Source: Bacteroidales bacterium (GTDB lineage: Bacteria > Bacteroidota > Bacteroidia > Bacteroidales > P3). From it: a stretch of DNA of 64,000 nt. The position numbers and the translations under genes were made by a program. Where the stretch lies: the NCBI GenBank assembly GCA_016280915.1, contig JAEEHQ010000009.1, positions 1-64,000 on the forward strand, given 5' to 3'. Every line of letters starts with the position of its first letter. Positions within the stretch are counted from its first letter, which is position 1. The notes beneath the pieces were generated by a model. That model had not been told where the DNA came from. It ran no database searches and saw only the letters and a program-made list of their open reading frames with translations. Shown here piece after piece: positions 15,394-23,985 of this stretch.

Positions 15394-15428
15394 AAAGGGC
15401 TGTAAGTACTTCACACTTACAGCCCTTT
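15394..15428 (-). terminator. strong rho-independent terminator after the YeiH operon
   Basis: AAAGGGCTGTAAGT (15394-15407) and ACTTACAGCCCTTT (15415-15428) form a perfect 14-bp stem with a 7-base loop. On the minus strand AGCTTTTTT follows, so it ends the transcript of the two genes at 15447-17174. Confidence 0.9.
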
Positions 15429-15446
15429 GTAATAGCGATGTTGTTT

Positions 15447-15773
15447 TTATTTCTTGCCAGTAGTGTTCTGATTGGACTGCTGGTCGTGGCGTTGGTTGCG
15501 CTGCTCAAGCCACACCCAGAGGCGGTACATCAGCCAACCCCATGCCAAAAAGAGGACGATGCACACCCACATGGGGACAGACGACCGATAGGCATTCTTG
15601 TGGTCAAAACGCTCAAAGGCAGGTATGTCGGCATAGTAGTAGGCACCGGCACCGAAATCAAGGCTGTCCACCAGCCCCAACCCATTGGCCATAATATAGA
15701 GCGCACAGAGTATCACCGCAATGCCCATGCACCAGGTGACCACACGCACTATCTTGCTACCATGCTTTTTCAT
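15447..15773 (-). CDS. small two-helix membrane protein
   Basis: The 108-residue protein has two membrane helices (about 10-32 and 65-88) and a basic Gln/Asn-rich tail. I do not recognise the family. The ATG at 15773 is chosen over a TTG one codon upstream because it is the standard start. It begins three bases after the stop codon of the YeiH-type transporter and ends at a strong terminator, so it is a co-expressed partner or accessory of the transporter. The extracytoplasmic loop contains GAYYYADIPAFERFD. Confidence 0.65.
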   Translation of the reverse strand: MKKHGSKIVRVVTWCMGIAVILCALYIMANGLGLVDSLDFGAGAYYYADIPAFERFDHKNAYRSSVPMWVCIVLFLAWGWLMYRLWVWLEQRNQRHDQQSNQNTTGKK

Positions 15774-15776
15774 CAA

Positions 15777-17174
15777 TTAAACCGTAAGAGTGGGTATGGG
15801 GAAGATAACGCCCGAGAGGAGCAGCCAGACAGCAAACAAGGTGAGCAAGATATTGAAGGCCTGACCGATGATATAAAGCCAGAGGACCTTGCCACCATGC
15901 ATCTGCTTGATGATGGTCTTGAAGTGAGTGTCGAGACCGATGCTGGTGAAAGCCAGGACAAAGGCCCAGTTCTTATACTGGTCGAGAACCTTGTTAATAG
16001 CACCCACCTGGTCGGAACCAAAGACAGGGCTGACAATGAAGGATGCCACCAGAGAAGCCACAAAGAAGCCAATGATAAATTTGGGGAAACGAACCCAAAT
16101 CTCGCTGGCACCCACGGAGCGTTTCTCGGTGTTGTCAACACGGGTGGCAAAAAAGACTGCCACAAAGAAAGCAATGAAGCCGATGAGGATGTTCTGAATG
16201 GATTTGACGAGGACGGCGGCCTGTTGTGCCTCTTCGCCAAGGGCGGTACCGGCCACAACGACGGCTCCTGTGCTATCAACTGTGCCACCAATGAGCGAGC
16301 CACCCATCAGCGGAGTCATGCCGCATGCGCGGATAATCATGGGTTCGAAGACCATCATGAGGATGGTGAAGATGATGGAGATGGAGACAGCCAACGAGAG
16401 GTCTTCCTTCTTAGCCTTGCAGGCGGCACCGGTGGCGATAGCGGCGGAGGTGCCACAGACGCTGGTGGCGGCAGAGAGTGTCATTACCAAAGGCTTGTTG
16501 TCGATCTTTAACACACGAGTGCCCAGCTGCCACATGAAGATGATGACGATAGGGGTGACAATCCAAGCGATGCCAAGGCCGTAAAGGCCAAACTTGGCGA
16601 TGTTGGAGAAAAGCACCGAGAAACCCATGATGACCAAACCGGTCTTAATGTAAAACTCGGTCTTGACAGCAGGCTTCAACCAGTCGGGCACACGAAGCGT
16701 ATTGGAGATAAGCAAACCAACAAAGAGGGCCCAGAATGCCCACTCAAGATAACGGTTGAGCGTATACTCGGCACTGATGAGGCGCACAATGATGGCGATG
16801 AAGTAGAGTACCAAGAAAGCGGGAATGAACTTGCCCAGTTTCTCACCCATCAGCTTGGCTCCGATGCCGAAAAGCACCGCCAGCAGGACACCTGTTAGTA
16901 CCAACTTGCCAAAGAAAGCACCCGTTAGCTGTGAACCGAGCGAAGCATACTTGCCACTCTCGAGCTGCTCGGGGGTAAGGGTCTCCCACAAGGCATACGT
17001 TTTAAACTTCAACGCTGCAAAGAAATCCCAACCCAACAATACGTCAAGAGTACCTAAAATAATCACAATAAAACCAATCCAAACGGCCAGCCAGTCCTCC
17101 TTCTTGTAAAGGTCGGACCAATTGCTATTGTTCCTTACTGCCGTGGTTGTTGAATTTGTACTATTACCTTTCAT
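15777..17174 (-). CDS. YeiH/UPF0324 family putative sulfate-type exporter
   Basis: The 465-residue protein has about ten to twelve membrane segments and matches the conserved hypothetical YeiH family (PF03601 type), with the characteristic CGTSAAIATGAACKAK segment and a GGTVDSTGAVV repeat-like motif in the second half. Compared with the usual ~340 residues of YeiH it carries an extra N-terminal helix and a longer loop, as other Bacteroidetes members do. Substrates such as sulfate, sulfite or taurine breakdown products have been proposed for relatives, but none is proven here. It has its own promoter (17197-17204) and is followed by a small membrane protein in the same operon. Confidence 0.8.
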   Translation of the reverse strand: MKGNSTNSTTTAVRNNSNWSDLYKKEDWLAVWIGFIVIILGTLDVLLGWDFFAALKFKTYALWETLTPEQLESGKYASLGSQLTGAFFGKLVLTGVLLAVLFGIGAKLMGEKLGKFIPAFLVLYFIAIIVRLISAEYTLNRYLEWAFWALFVGLLISNTLRVPDWLKPAVKTEFYIKTGLVIMGFSVLFSNIAKFGLYGLGIAWIVTPIVIIFMWQLGTRVLKIDNKPLVMTLSAATSVCGTSAAIATGAACKAKKEDLSLAVSISIIFTILMMVFEPMIIRACGMTPLMGGSLIGGTVDSTGAVVVAGTALGEEAQQAAVLVKSIQNILIGFIAFFVAVFFATRVDNTEKRSVGASEIWVRFPKFIIGFFVASLVASFIVSPVFGSDQVGAINKVLDQYKNWAFVLAFTSIGLDTHFKTIIKQMHGGKVLWLYIIGQAFNILLTLFAVWLLLSGVIFPIPTLTV

Positions 17175-17196
17175 ATCTGAAATATTTTAAACCGTG

Positions 17197-17204
17197 CAAA
17201 AATA
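17197..17204 (-). promoter_or_regulatory. −7 box for the YeiH operon
   Basis: The minus strand reads TATTTTTG followed by CAC, 23 bases upstream of the start codon at 17174. Confidence 0.65.
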
Positions 17205-17536
17205 CAACAAATTAGGAATTATGCAAATTTTTTTGCATAAAAACAAACTATTTTAAGAATTAAGCACCTTAATCTGACAAGCCATATCAGGAAAAATAAC
17301 CTCGAGGGAAACGTACTTCTATGGTAGCTCCTCCTCTTTCCCACATTCATCTCACCTTCTTCTCGCTTACTTCTCGCTATTTCATCATTCCACGAGCAAG
17401 AACTTCGCAAGTATTTGCCAGTTTTTTATCAAGTTACAAGGGGAAATGAGACCCAACTACCAACCAGGAACCGATGTTGAATGGTTTCAAAAAACAACGA
17501 GTGGCCATTTACCACCATCAAAGATGGGATAATAAT

Positions 17537-17564
17537 AAAAAGGCCCCAATAGCGGAGCCTTTTT
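17537..17564 (-). terminator. terminator of the NrdJ gene
   Basis: AAAAAGGC (17537-17544) pairs with GCCTTTTT (17557-17564). On the minus strand a T-run follows the stem, 30 bases after the NrdJ stop codon. Confidence 0.7.
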
Positions 17565-17593
17565 TGGATATCAAATGTAAGTAATGTCCTTGA

Positions 17594-20179
17594 TTATGAG
17601 CATTTACTCCAACCGCAGTTGGGGCAGTTTTTGCAGCCACCCGTATAGATAATCTTGGAGCCACAGTCGGGACAGAGCTCGCCCGTCTCGGTGCCATCCT
17701 TGATGAAACGCTTGAGGGCGCGGGCAACACCGTTGGACCAAGTGGTGATGCTGTCGACATCGAAGGTCAGTTTGCCAATAAGGTCAACCACATTGGGGAT
17801 AGGCATGCCGTGACGAAGGATGCCGCTGATGAGTTTGGCATAGTTCCAATATTCTTTATTGAACATACGGGAGAGACCCTCGATGGTGACATGGTAGCCG
17901 TCCTGGTCGAGGAACTGGAAGTCATAGCGTGCATGCTCCTGCCCCGGTTCCTTGACACGGATGACGTAGCCTTTCTCGACCCACTTGGGCAGCACAAAGT
18001 TGTCGGCCTTACCCGTGAAAATCTCGTAGGGACGGCCCTCGAACATACCTACCACGGCAATCCAGTCTTCACGGTCGTTGCGGAAGCGGATGACTTCGGC
18101 CTCCAATTTCTTGGGACGCTTGGGGGCCTTGCGCTCGGCAAACTGGGCATCGTCCTTGCAGGCCTCGCTCTTGGAGACGAGGACACCGTTGCGCGAGCCT
18201 TCGCGGTAGATGGTGCAGCCCTTGCAGCCAGACTCCCACGCGGTCATGTAGATGGTGCTTACTATTTCCTCGGTAGTTTCCTTGGGGATGTTGACGGTGA
18301 CGCTGATAGAATGGTCCACCCATTTCTGGATGGCACCCTGCATCTTGACCTTGTTCACCCAGTCGATGTCGGCAGAAGTGGCCTTAAAGTAGGGCGACTG
18401 CTTAACCAATGCGTCAAGTTCGTTGTCGTCGAGCGCATTGATTTGTTCCATGGTGTATCCCTTGTTGATTTTCAGCCAATCGACAAACTTGGGATGCAGC
18501 ACGTTGTATTCCTCGAAGTAGTCGCCGCTCTCGTCCTTGATGATTTTGTGTTTGGAAGAATCCTTGTCGTTGGGGTTGATTTTCTTGCGACGTTTGTAGC
18601 TGACCAGGAAGACTGGCTCGATGCCCGAAGTGGTCTGGGTGCAAATGCTGACAGTGCCAGTGGGGGCGATGGTGAGCAGCGCGATGTTGCGGCGGCCGTA
18701 CTGGACCATCTGGGCATACATCTCGGGGTCGGCCTCGGCTAGTCGCTGGATGAAGGGGTTCAGTTTCTCGCGGTTGGCATCGTAGAGCGGGAAACTGCCA
18801 CGCTCCTTGGCCATAATGACCGAAGAGCCGTAAGCAGCACAAGCCAAAGCGCGGTGGACACTCACGGAGAACTCGGTGGCCTCGTCGCTACCATAGCGGA
18901 GACCCATAGCGGCCAACATATCACCCTCGGCAGTAATGCCGAAACCGGTGCGGCGGCCTTCCAGACACTTCATCTTGATGTTGAGCCACAGGTTGCGCTC
19001 CACACTCTTGATGTCCTCGCTTTCGGGGTCGTTATCAATCTTGGTGAGAATCTGGTTGACTTTCTCCAGCTCCAAGTCAATCAAATCGTCCATCAGACGC
19101 TGACCTTTCATGATATGGTCGCGGAAGAGGTCGAAATCAAAAGAGGCCTTGGGGGTGAAGGGGTTCTTGACGTAACTAAAGAGGTTGCAGGCAATCAGTC
19201 GGCAACTATCATAAGGACAGAGAGGTATTTCACCACAAGGATTCGTGGAGACGGTGCGATAACCGAAGTCTGCATAACAGTCAGGCACGCTCTCACGAAT
19301 GATGGTGTCCCAGAACATCACGCCGGGTTCGGCCGAGGCCCATGCGTTGTGGATGATTTTGTTCCAAAGGGCGCGGGCATCGATTTCCTGAGTGAAGGAG
19401 GGAGTGGGTGAATCAATGGGATATTGCTGCACAAAGGGCTTGCCGCTGCGCACACATTCCATGAACTCGTCGGTAATCTTGACGGAAATATTGGCACCCG
19501 TAATCTTACCTTGCTCGAGTTTGGCATCGATAAACTGTTCGGCATTGGGATGCTTGACATTGATGGTCAGCATAAGGGCACCACGTCGGCCACCTTGAGC
19601 CACCTCACGGGTGGTATTGCTGTAACGCTCCATGAAAGGAACGATACCGGTAGAGGTGAGGGCGCTGTTCTTGACAGGGCTACCAGCGGGACGGATGTGC
19701 GAAAGGTCATGACCCACGCCACCACGGCGCTTCATCAGCTGCACCTGCTCCTGGTCAATCTTCATAATTCCGCCATAGGAGTCGCTGGGGCCGTTGTTGC
19801 CTATAACAAAACAATTGGAAAGGGAGACCACCTGGAAGTTATTGCCGATGCCCGACATGGGACTGCCTTGAGGAATGATGTATTTAAAATCCTTCAGGAG
19901 CTCATAGATCGTCTCCTCCGACATTGGGTTGGGGTAGTTTTGCTCTATGCGGGCAAACTCGGCAGCGAGACGGTGGTGCATCATGTCGGGGTTCAGTTCA
20001 TAGATCTTGTCGTCCTCGCGAAGTGCGTACTTGTTCATCCACACATTGGCGGCAAGTTCGTCGCCACCAAAGTATGCGATGGAAGATTCCATAATCTCCT
20101 TAGGCTGGTACTGGGTATACTCCTTAGGCTTAAGATGCTGATTATCATCACCAAAATCTAAAAACATCTCAGATGACAT
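17594..20179 (-). CDS. nrdJ: class II (adenosylcobalamin-dependent) ribonucleotide reductase
   Basis: The 861-residue protein reduces ribonucleotides to deoxyribonucleotides using adenosylcobalamin to make the radical. The finger-loop motif NPCGEIPL (residues 313-320, Cys315) and the APTGTVS loop are present, and the C-terminal 26 residues carry two CxxC pairs (CPDCG and CPNCGWSKCS) that bind zinc or shuttle electrons to the active site. Length and the C-terminal tail fit the NrdJ family of anaerobes. The gene is monocistronic with a terminator at 17537-17564, and an AGAAAGGAAAG stretch precedes the ATG. The B12 requirement fits the PduO adenosyltransferase at 30566 and the decayed cobalamin riboswitch-like DNA just upstream, although that element points the other way. 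Confidence 0.95.
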   Translation of the reverse strand: MSSEMFLDFGDDNQHLKPKEYTQYQPKEIMESSIAYFGGDELAANVWMNKYALREDDKIYELNPDMMHHRLAAEFARIEQNYPNPMSEETIYELLKDFKYIIPQGSPMSGIGNNFQVVSLSNCFVIGNNGPSDSYGGIMKIDQEQVQLMKRRGGVGHDLSHIRPAGSPVKNSALTSTGIVPFMERYSNTTREVAQGGRRGALMLTINVKHPNAEQFIDAKLEQGKITGANISVKITDEFMECVRSGKPFVQQYPIDSPTPSFTQEIDARALWNKIIHNAWASAEPGVMFWDTIIRESVPDCYADFGYRTVSTNPCGEIPLCPYDSCRLIACNLFSYVKNPFTPKASFDFDLFRDHIMKGQRLMDDLIDLELEKVNQILTKIDNDPESEDIKSVERNLWLNIKMKCLEGRRTGFGITAEGDMLAAMGLRYGSDEATEFSVSVHRALACAAYGSSVIMAKERGSFPLYDANREKLNPFIQRLAEADPEMYAQMVQYGRRNIALLTIAPTGTVSICTQTTSGIEPVFLVSYKRRKKINPNDKDSSKHKIIKDESGDYFEEYNVLHPKFVDWLKINKGYTMEQINALDDNELDALVKQSPYFKATSADIDWVNKVKMQGAIQKWVDHSISVTVNIPKETTEEIVSTIYMTAWESGCKGCTIYREGSRNGVLVSKSEACKDDAQFAERKAPKRPKKLEAEVIRFRNDREDWIAVVGMFEGRPYEIFTGKADNFVLPKWVEKGYVIRVKEPGQEHARYDFQFLDQDGYHVTIEGLSRMFNKEYWNYAKLISGILRHGMPIPNVVDLIGKLTFDVDSITTWSNGVARALKRFIKDGTETGELCPDCGSKIIYTGGCKNCPNCGWSKCS

Positions 20180-20359
20180 AGGTGCTTTCCTTTCTAATTT
20201 TGTATTATATAATTAATTACCGCGATGGGCTTCTTATTTTTGAGAATGCTAAATTACATATAAGTTTTTGTATAGGCAAAAATGAGTTATCAACATTTGC
20301 CCGATAAACAATGTCATAATGCTGATTAACAAGCTGTTATAAGATAATAACGTACTAGA

Positions 20360-20450
20360 AACCAGCAAACGCTACAGCAACTGTAAGGGAGCCATTCGCC
20401 CCACACCAAAGGGAGGCGGCCAACCCGAACAATGGCGAGAAGAATATAGC
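20360..20450 (+). promoter_or_regulatory. cobalamin riboswitch-like remnant
   Basis: On the plus strand ACAGCAACTGTAAGGGAG is followed by CCATTCGCC, a CACACC-AAAGGGAGGCGG core and AATGGCGAGAAG. These correspond to the middle of the B12 box element: the CAGCAACTGTAAG segment, a stem CCATT/AATGG, and a degenerate form of the usual CCACTG-GGGAAGGC core. The upstream GGTGNAAxTCC portion and the terminal AGTCAGAAGACC box are not intact. The strand is opposite to nrdJ and to rpsT, so no gene is in position to be controlled. It is best read as a relic of a lost B12-regulated gene. Confidence 0.45.
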
Positions 20451-20451
20451 A

Positions 20452-20483
20452 AAAAAGCCGAGACTTTATTGCCTCGGCTTTTT
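20452..20483. terminator. terminator of rpsT
   Basis: AAAAAGCCGAG (20452-20462) and CTCGGCTTTTT (20473-20483) form a perfect 11-bp stem with T-runs on both strands. It ends the rpsT transcript and could stop read-through from the other side. Confidence 0.85.
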
Positions 20484-20502
20484 AGTATCCTATGGAATCA
20501 AA

Positions 20503-20754
20503 TTACATTGCGTTGACCTTCTTCATCAGTTTAGATTTCAGGTTAGCGGCCTTGTTCTTGTGGATGATGGAACGTTTGGCCAGCTTGTCGATGATGGAAA
20601 CCATCTTGGGCAGTCTCTCGGTAGCGACGTTCTTGTCCTCAAGTGCGCGGAAATCACGCAGAGCGTTGCGCATGGTCTTGGCATAGTAACGATTCTCAAC
20701 TCTTCTTTTTTCGTTAGAACGGATTCTTTTTTTTGCAGACTTGTGATGTGCCAT
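20503..20754 (-). CDS. rpsT: 30S ribosomal protein S20
   Basis: The 83-residue, Lys/Arg-rich protein begins MAHHKSAKKRIRSNEKRR, the characteristic start of ribosomal protein S20, and has the expected all-helical composition and length. S20 binds 16S rRNA in the small subunit body. It is encoded immediately downstream of tRNA-Glu on the same strand (26-bp gap), so the two may be transcribed together, and it ends at a strong terminator. Confidence 0.97.
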   Translation of the reverse strand: MAHHKSAKKRIRSNEKRRVENRYYAKTMRNALRDFRALEDKNVATERLPKMVSIIDKLAKRSIIHKNKAANLKSKLMKKVNAM

Positions 20755-20780
20755 AATCTTTATTAATCATTATTTAGTTG

Positions 20781-20855
20781 TAGTCCGTGCGGGATTCGAA
20801 CCCGCGATTTTAAGAATGAAAATCTTACGTCCTGGGCCAGCTAGACGAACGGACC
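20781..20855 (-). tRNA. tRNA-Glu (TTC anticodon)
   Basis: On the minus strand the acceptor GGTCCGT pairs with ACGGACT (with a G:U end pair). The anticodon stem TAAGA/TCTTA encloses the loop TTTTCAT, which gives anticodon TTC for glutamate, and the T arm GCGGG-TTCGAAT-CCCGC is perfect. The D arm is GTCTAG...AGGAC. No CCA is encoded. It is the only tRNA found in the window and lies just upstream of rpsT. Confidence 0.93.
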
Positions 20856-20955
20856 ATTTTTGCTCTTTTGTCTCTCAAAAGCGGGTGCAAAATTACCAAC
20901 TTTTTTTGAATTGGCAAAATATTTTTTCACTAAAAAATGTGAACATGTATACCAT

Positions 20956-21630
20956 TTAGTCTGTATCTGCCTGAAAACGAAATCCTAAGCGCTTACCTGT
21001 GGCCAATGATTTTTTATCAAAATCGGACCTCATCTCACCTACTGAAACCAGCTTCACTTCATCGTAAGGAGGTGTTAATAAATCAAAATTTGTGGTATAC
21101 TCAATAGCACTTTCCACTATACTTTGTACTGACTCGCTGTTAATCAGAGCGATATTGAAATTATTGTATAACATACCCAACTCACGCTTACCTTCAATAA
21201 AGTAGTGTTTCTCGTAGTTAACAAACACTCTTCCAATCATATAACCAAGGTCTTGGTCGCGCTGGTAGATAAAGGAGTCGGCCAGAAAGTTATAGATGCG
21301 AATTACGCCACAATAGGAGCGTTTGGAGTCTTCGCGGATATACTGTGACTTCATCACCTGGTGGTCGCGGGAGAACTCGAACACGTTGGTGTGCATGGCA
21401 AACACCAACACATCGCCGGCGAATTTCACCTCGAACTCAAAGTCACCTCGGTCGGTAAATTCAAACAGGACGTTACGACCCTCCCTTTTGTTGACTTCCT
21501 GAAAGGCGGCAATGAGCTCTCGGGTGGTGTTGCGGAATAGTTCGAAAGTCTCTCTCGTGGCAACAGCAACCTGCTGTTTGAGGGCACTTTTGTCGAAAAC
21601 CAAATTCTTTAATGATTCTTTCAGTTCCAT
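20956..21630 (-). CDS. conserved-looking hypothetical protein (224 aa)
   Basis: The frame is open upstream, but the promoter −7 box at 21655-21662 lies inside that extension, so the ATG at 21630 (MELKESLKNLVFDKS) is the true start. The 224-residue product has no signal peptide or membrane helix and is probably cytoplasmic. It contains an N-terminal helix followed by alternating strands (VLFEFTDRGDFEFEVKF) and a YGVIRIYNF-like core. I do not recognise the family. It shares a short divergent promoter region with the C69 dipeptidase gene and has tRNA-Glu downstream. Confidence 0.6.
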   Translation of the reverse strand: MELKESLKNLVFDKSALKQQVAVATRETFELFRNTTRELIAAFQEVNKREGRNVLFEFTDRGDFEFEVKFAGDVLVFAMHTNVFEFSRDHQVMKSQYIREDSKRSYCGVIRIYNFLADSFIYQRDQDLGYMIGRVFVNYEKHYFIEGKRELGMLYNNFNIALINSESVQSIVESAIEYTTNFDLLTPPYDEVKLVSVGEMRSDFDKKSLATGKRLGFRFQADTD

Positions 21631-21654
21631 TTTCTTCCCTATTTTTTGAGGTTG

Positions 21655-21662
21655 CAAAGATA
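21655..21662 (-). promoter_or_regulatory. −7 box for the hypothetical gene at 20956
   Basis: The minus strand reads TATCTTTG followed by CAACC, 24 bases upstream of the ATG at 21630. It decides the start codon of that gene. Confidence 0.7.
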
Positions 21663-21715
21663 CAACTTTTTTATGGAATGCAAAGAGTGAAAGCTTTTTT
21701 GTGGAAAAAAATGTG

Positions 21716-21723
21716 TATCTTTG
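21716..21723 (+). promoter_or_regulatory. −7 box for the C69 dipeptidase gene
   Basis: TATCTTTG followed by CATT lies 87 bases upstream of the dipeptidase ATG and back to back with the minus-strand promoter at 21655-21662. Confidence 0.65.
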
Positions 21724-21810
21724 CATTCTCAAAGATTATGCTTACCGATGCCACGGCTTCTTTGGCAATTAAAATAATTATTATAGAAACAATATATATT
21801 AATAATACCA

Positions 21811-23526
21811 ATGAAAAATCGATTCCTCTCTGTTTGTTTGCTTGTGCTGTTCTGCCTGCAGCACTCTGCCGGATTTGCCTGCACTAATTTTCTTCTTTCG
21901 AAAGGCAGCACCACCGACGGCAGCACCATGATTACCTATGCCGCCGACTCCCACACCCGCTATGGCCAGCTGCGCTACCATGCGGGCGGTGCCCACCAAC
22001 TGGGTGAGATACTGAGTCTTTACAATTACGGCAGCCTCAAGCATCAGATAGACATTGCCCAAGCACCCTACACATACCGCGTGGTGGGATTTATCAACGA
22101 ACATCAGTTCTCCATGGGCGAAACCACTTGGGGCGGCATTGACCCCCTCTCCAAAGGCAACGCCACGGGCATCGACTACGGCAACCTCATCTATGTCACC
22201 CTCCAGCGTGCCAAGAACTGCCGCGAGGCCATCCGAGTCATGGCTGATCTGGTGGCCACCTACGGCTATGCCGACGGTGGCGAGTCTTTTTCGCTTTGCG
22301 ACCCCAACGAGGTGTGGATCTTCGAAATCACCAGCAAGGGCGAAGAGAAAGGAGCGGTGTGGGTGGCCCGCCGTGTGCCGGAAGGTTATGTGTGCGCCCA
22401 TGCCAACCAAGCCCGTATCACCACCTTCCCACAAGAAAGTGGCAAGTTTAAGAAAACTCGGGGCAAAGGCCTGCACAAGGCAATCAGCAGCAAGCACCTG
22501 GATTATATCAACGAACCCGAGGTAGAATGCGTATACAGCGAGGATGTCATCACTTTTGCCCAAAAACACGGCTATGCCGCCTATGCAGGTAAGCCCAAGC
22601 ACACCGATGCCGACTTCAGCTATGCCGACACATACAACCCCCTCACCTTCTCCGGCCTCCGTGCTTGCGAGGCCCGCGTCTATGCTTTTTTCAACCGCGT
22701 GGCTCCCGACATGAAACGCTATGAGGCCTTTGCCATGGGCGACCCTAAGGCTGAACGACTTCCCCTGTGGATAATGCCCGACCACAAAATCGGTGTGCAT
22801 GAAGTGATGGAGTTGATGCGCGACCATTTTGAAGGCACACCCATGGACATGACCCAGGATGTGGGGGCCGGCCCCTTCCATTGTCCCTACCGCTGGCGCC
22901 CAATGGATTTCAAGGTGGACGGCAAAGAATATATCCACGAGCGTGCCATCTCCACCCAACAAACTGGCTTCAGCTTTGTTGCCCAAAGCCGTGACTGGCT
23001 ACCAAACCCCGTGGGCGGCATCATCTGGTTTGGTGTCGACGACACCTACAGCACCTGCTACTGCCCCATGTTCTGCTGCATCGACAGCGTTCCTCTTTGC
23101 TTCCGCGAAGGCAACGGCTCCATGAGTCAATACTCACCCACGGCCGCCTTCTGGCTGTTCAACCGAGTGAGCAATTTCTGCTATCTCCGCTATGATGCCA
23201 TGATTCAGGATGTGCGCACCCACCAGAAATCAGCTGAGGAGTACTTTATCAAACGTGTCGACCACCTGGGCGCATACGCCTCCATTGCTGAGCTTACCGC
23301 CTTCAGCCACCAAGTGGCCAAAGAGATGATGGACATCTGGAACCGCCTCGACCAGCAACTGCTGATGCGCTACATCGACGGGAACATCAAGCAACTCACC
23401 CCCGAGGGCAACATCGCCACAACGCCCACAGGCGTGGTGAAATTCCCAAGCCAACCCCCTTACCCCGATTGGTTCTACCGTCAGATAGTGGAGGACCACG
23501 GCGACGTGTTACAAGTCCGTCCATAA
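21811..23526 (+). CDS. C69 family dipeptidase
   Basis: The 571-residue precursor has a signal peptide whose cleavage after Ala23 exposes Cys24 (GFACTNFL). In peptidase family C69 (Ntn-hydrolase fold) this Cys becomes the N-terminal nucleophile. Further family features are the GSTMITYAADSH segment, a GETTWGG motif and the C-terminal region ending in DVLQVRP. C69 enzymes hydrolyse dipeptides, which fits the DPP-type peptidases in this window that release dipeptides in the periplasm. The gene has its own promoter and is followed by 459 bases without a gene. Confidence 0.9.
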   Translation: MKNRFLSVCLLVLFCLQHSAGFACTNFLLSKGSTTDGSTMITYAADSHTRYGQLRYHAGGAHQLGEILSLYNYGSLKHQIDIAQAPYTYRVVGFINEHQFSMGETTWGGIDPLSKGNATGIDYGNLIYVTLQRAKNCREAIRVMADLVATYGYADGGESFSLCDPNEVWIFEITSKGEEKGAVWVARRVPEGYVCAHANQARITTFPQESGKFKKTRGKGLHKAISSKHLDYINEPEVECVYSEDVITFAQKHGYAAYAGKPKHTDADFSYADTYNPLTFSGLRACEARVYAFFNRVAPDMKRYEAFAMGDPKAERLPLWIMPDHKIGVHEVMELMRDHFEGTPMDMTQDVGAGPFHCPYRWRPMDFKVDGKEYIHERAISTQQTGFSFVAQSRDWLPNPVGGIIWFGVDDTYSTCYCPMFCCIDSVPLCFREGNGSMSQYSPTAAFWLFNRVSNFCYLRYDAMIQDVRTHQKSAEEYFIKRVDHLGAYASIAELTAFSHQVAKEMMDIWNRLDQQLLMRYIDGNIKQLTPEGNIATTPTGVVKFPSQPPYPDWFYRQIVEDHGDVLQVRP

Positions 23527-23985
23527 CAGCCGTTCGGGATAGCGAAGTAAAACCCATAAGATATCCCACACAGATGTACTCACCATGGGGTATGGTGGTT
23601 TGTCACCCCTATCAATAAAATAACCTTGCTGTCGGTATCTCGAAATATCGGTAAGGGTGTCTATATCCAGAGTAAGCACGAAGTTGGATTTTGCAAACCT
23701 TGTAATAATCAAACAGGTTTTCAGCAGGCAACAAAAGCCCAGAAAAAGACTCCAGCAGAAGCAACTCAACTTCCACATCTGCAAGGGTGAGAAATATCAC
23801 TCTACAAAAACTTATACTAGACATCCCCACAAAGCAAAAAGGACAAAAAATGCGGCTTACATTGGGTCTGTCGCTGACTACCTATCAAAATATTTTTATC
23901 TGTCTTTGATGTAATCCGAAATTTTTATGTATATTTGCAGTTTGAATAAACGAGTAAAAAACACTACAAATTAAATAATAATATC
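23527..23985. other. 459-bp gap without a recognised gene
   Basis: Short frames occur on both strands but none has a signal, motif or promoter. The rnfA promoter lies at the right end. The composition is more AT-rich than the flanking genes, so a decayed gene is possible but cannot be shown. Confidence 0.5.
23930..23937 (+). promoter_or_regulatory. −7 box for the lone rnfA gene
   Basis: TATATTTG followed by CAG lies 49 bases upstream of the rnfA start codon. It means the gene is expressed from its own promoter. Confidence 0.6.

Larger units (their letters stand above)
17175..17593. other. intergenic region between NrdJ and YeiH genes
   Basis: These 419 bases hold the YeiH promoter at one end and the NrdJ terminator at the other. 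A short minus-strand open frame rich in Arg and Ser has no support. Nothing else is recognised. Confidence 0.5.
20180..20502. other. gap between nrdJ and rpsT
   Basis: The first half is AT-rich and must include the nrdJ promoter, which I cannot place with confidence. The second half contains the cobalamin-riboswitch-like remnant and the rpsT terminator. No protein gene is seen. Confidence 0.5.

Noticed and set aside
15438-16511. 357-codon plus-strand frame opposite the YeiH-type gene
   Set aside because: The composition is that of an antisense frame of a membrane protein gene and no start signal is seen.
21799-22986. 395-codon minus-strand frame opposite the C69 dipeptidase
   Set aside because: It is an antisense shadow. 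The C69 gene has signal peptide, nucleophile and family motifs; the shadow has none.
23509-23914. Short frames on both strands after the C69 gene
   Set aside because: They overlap each other and the end of the C69 gene. None has a promoter, signal or motif.
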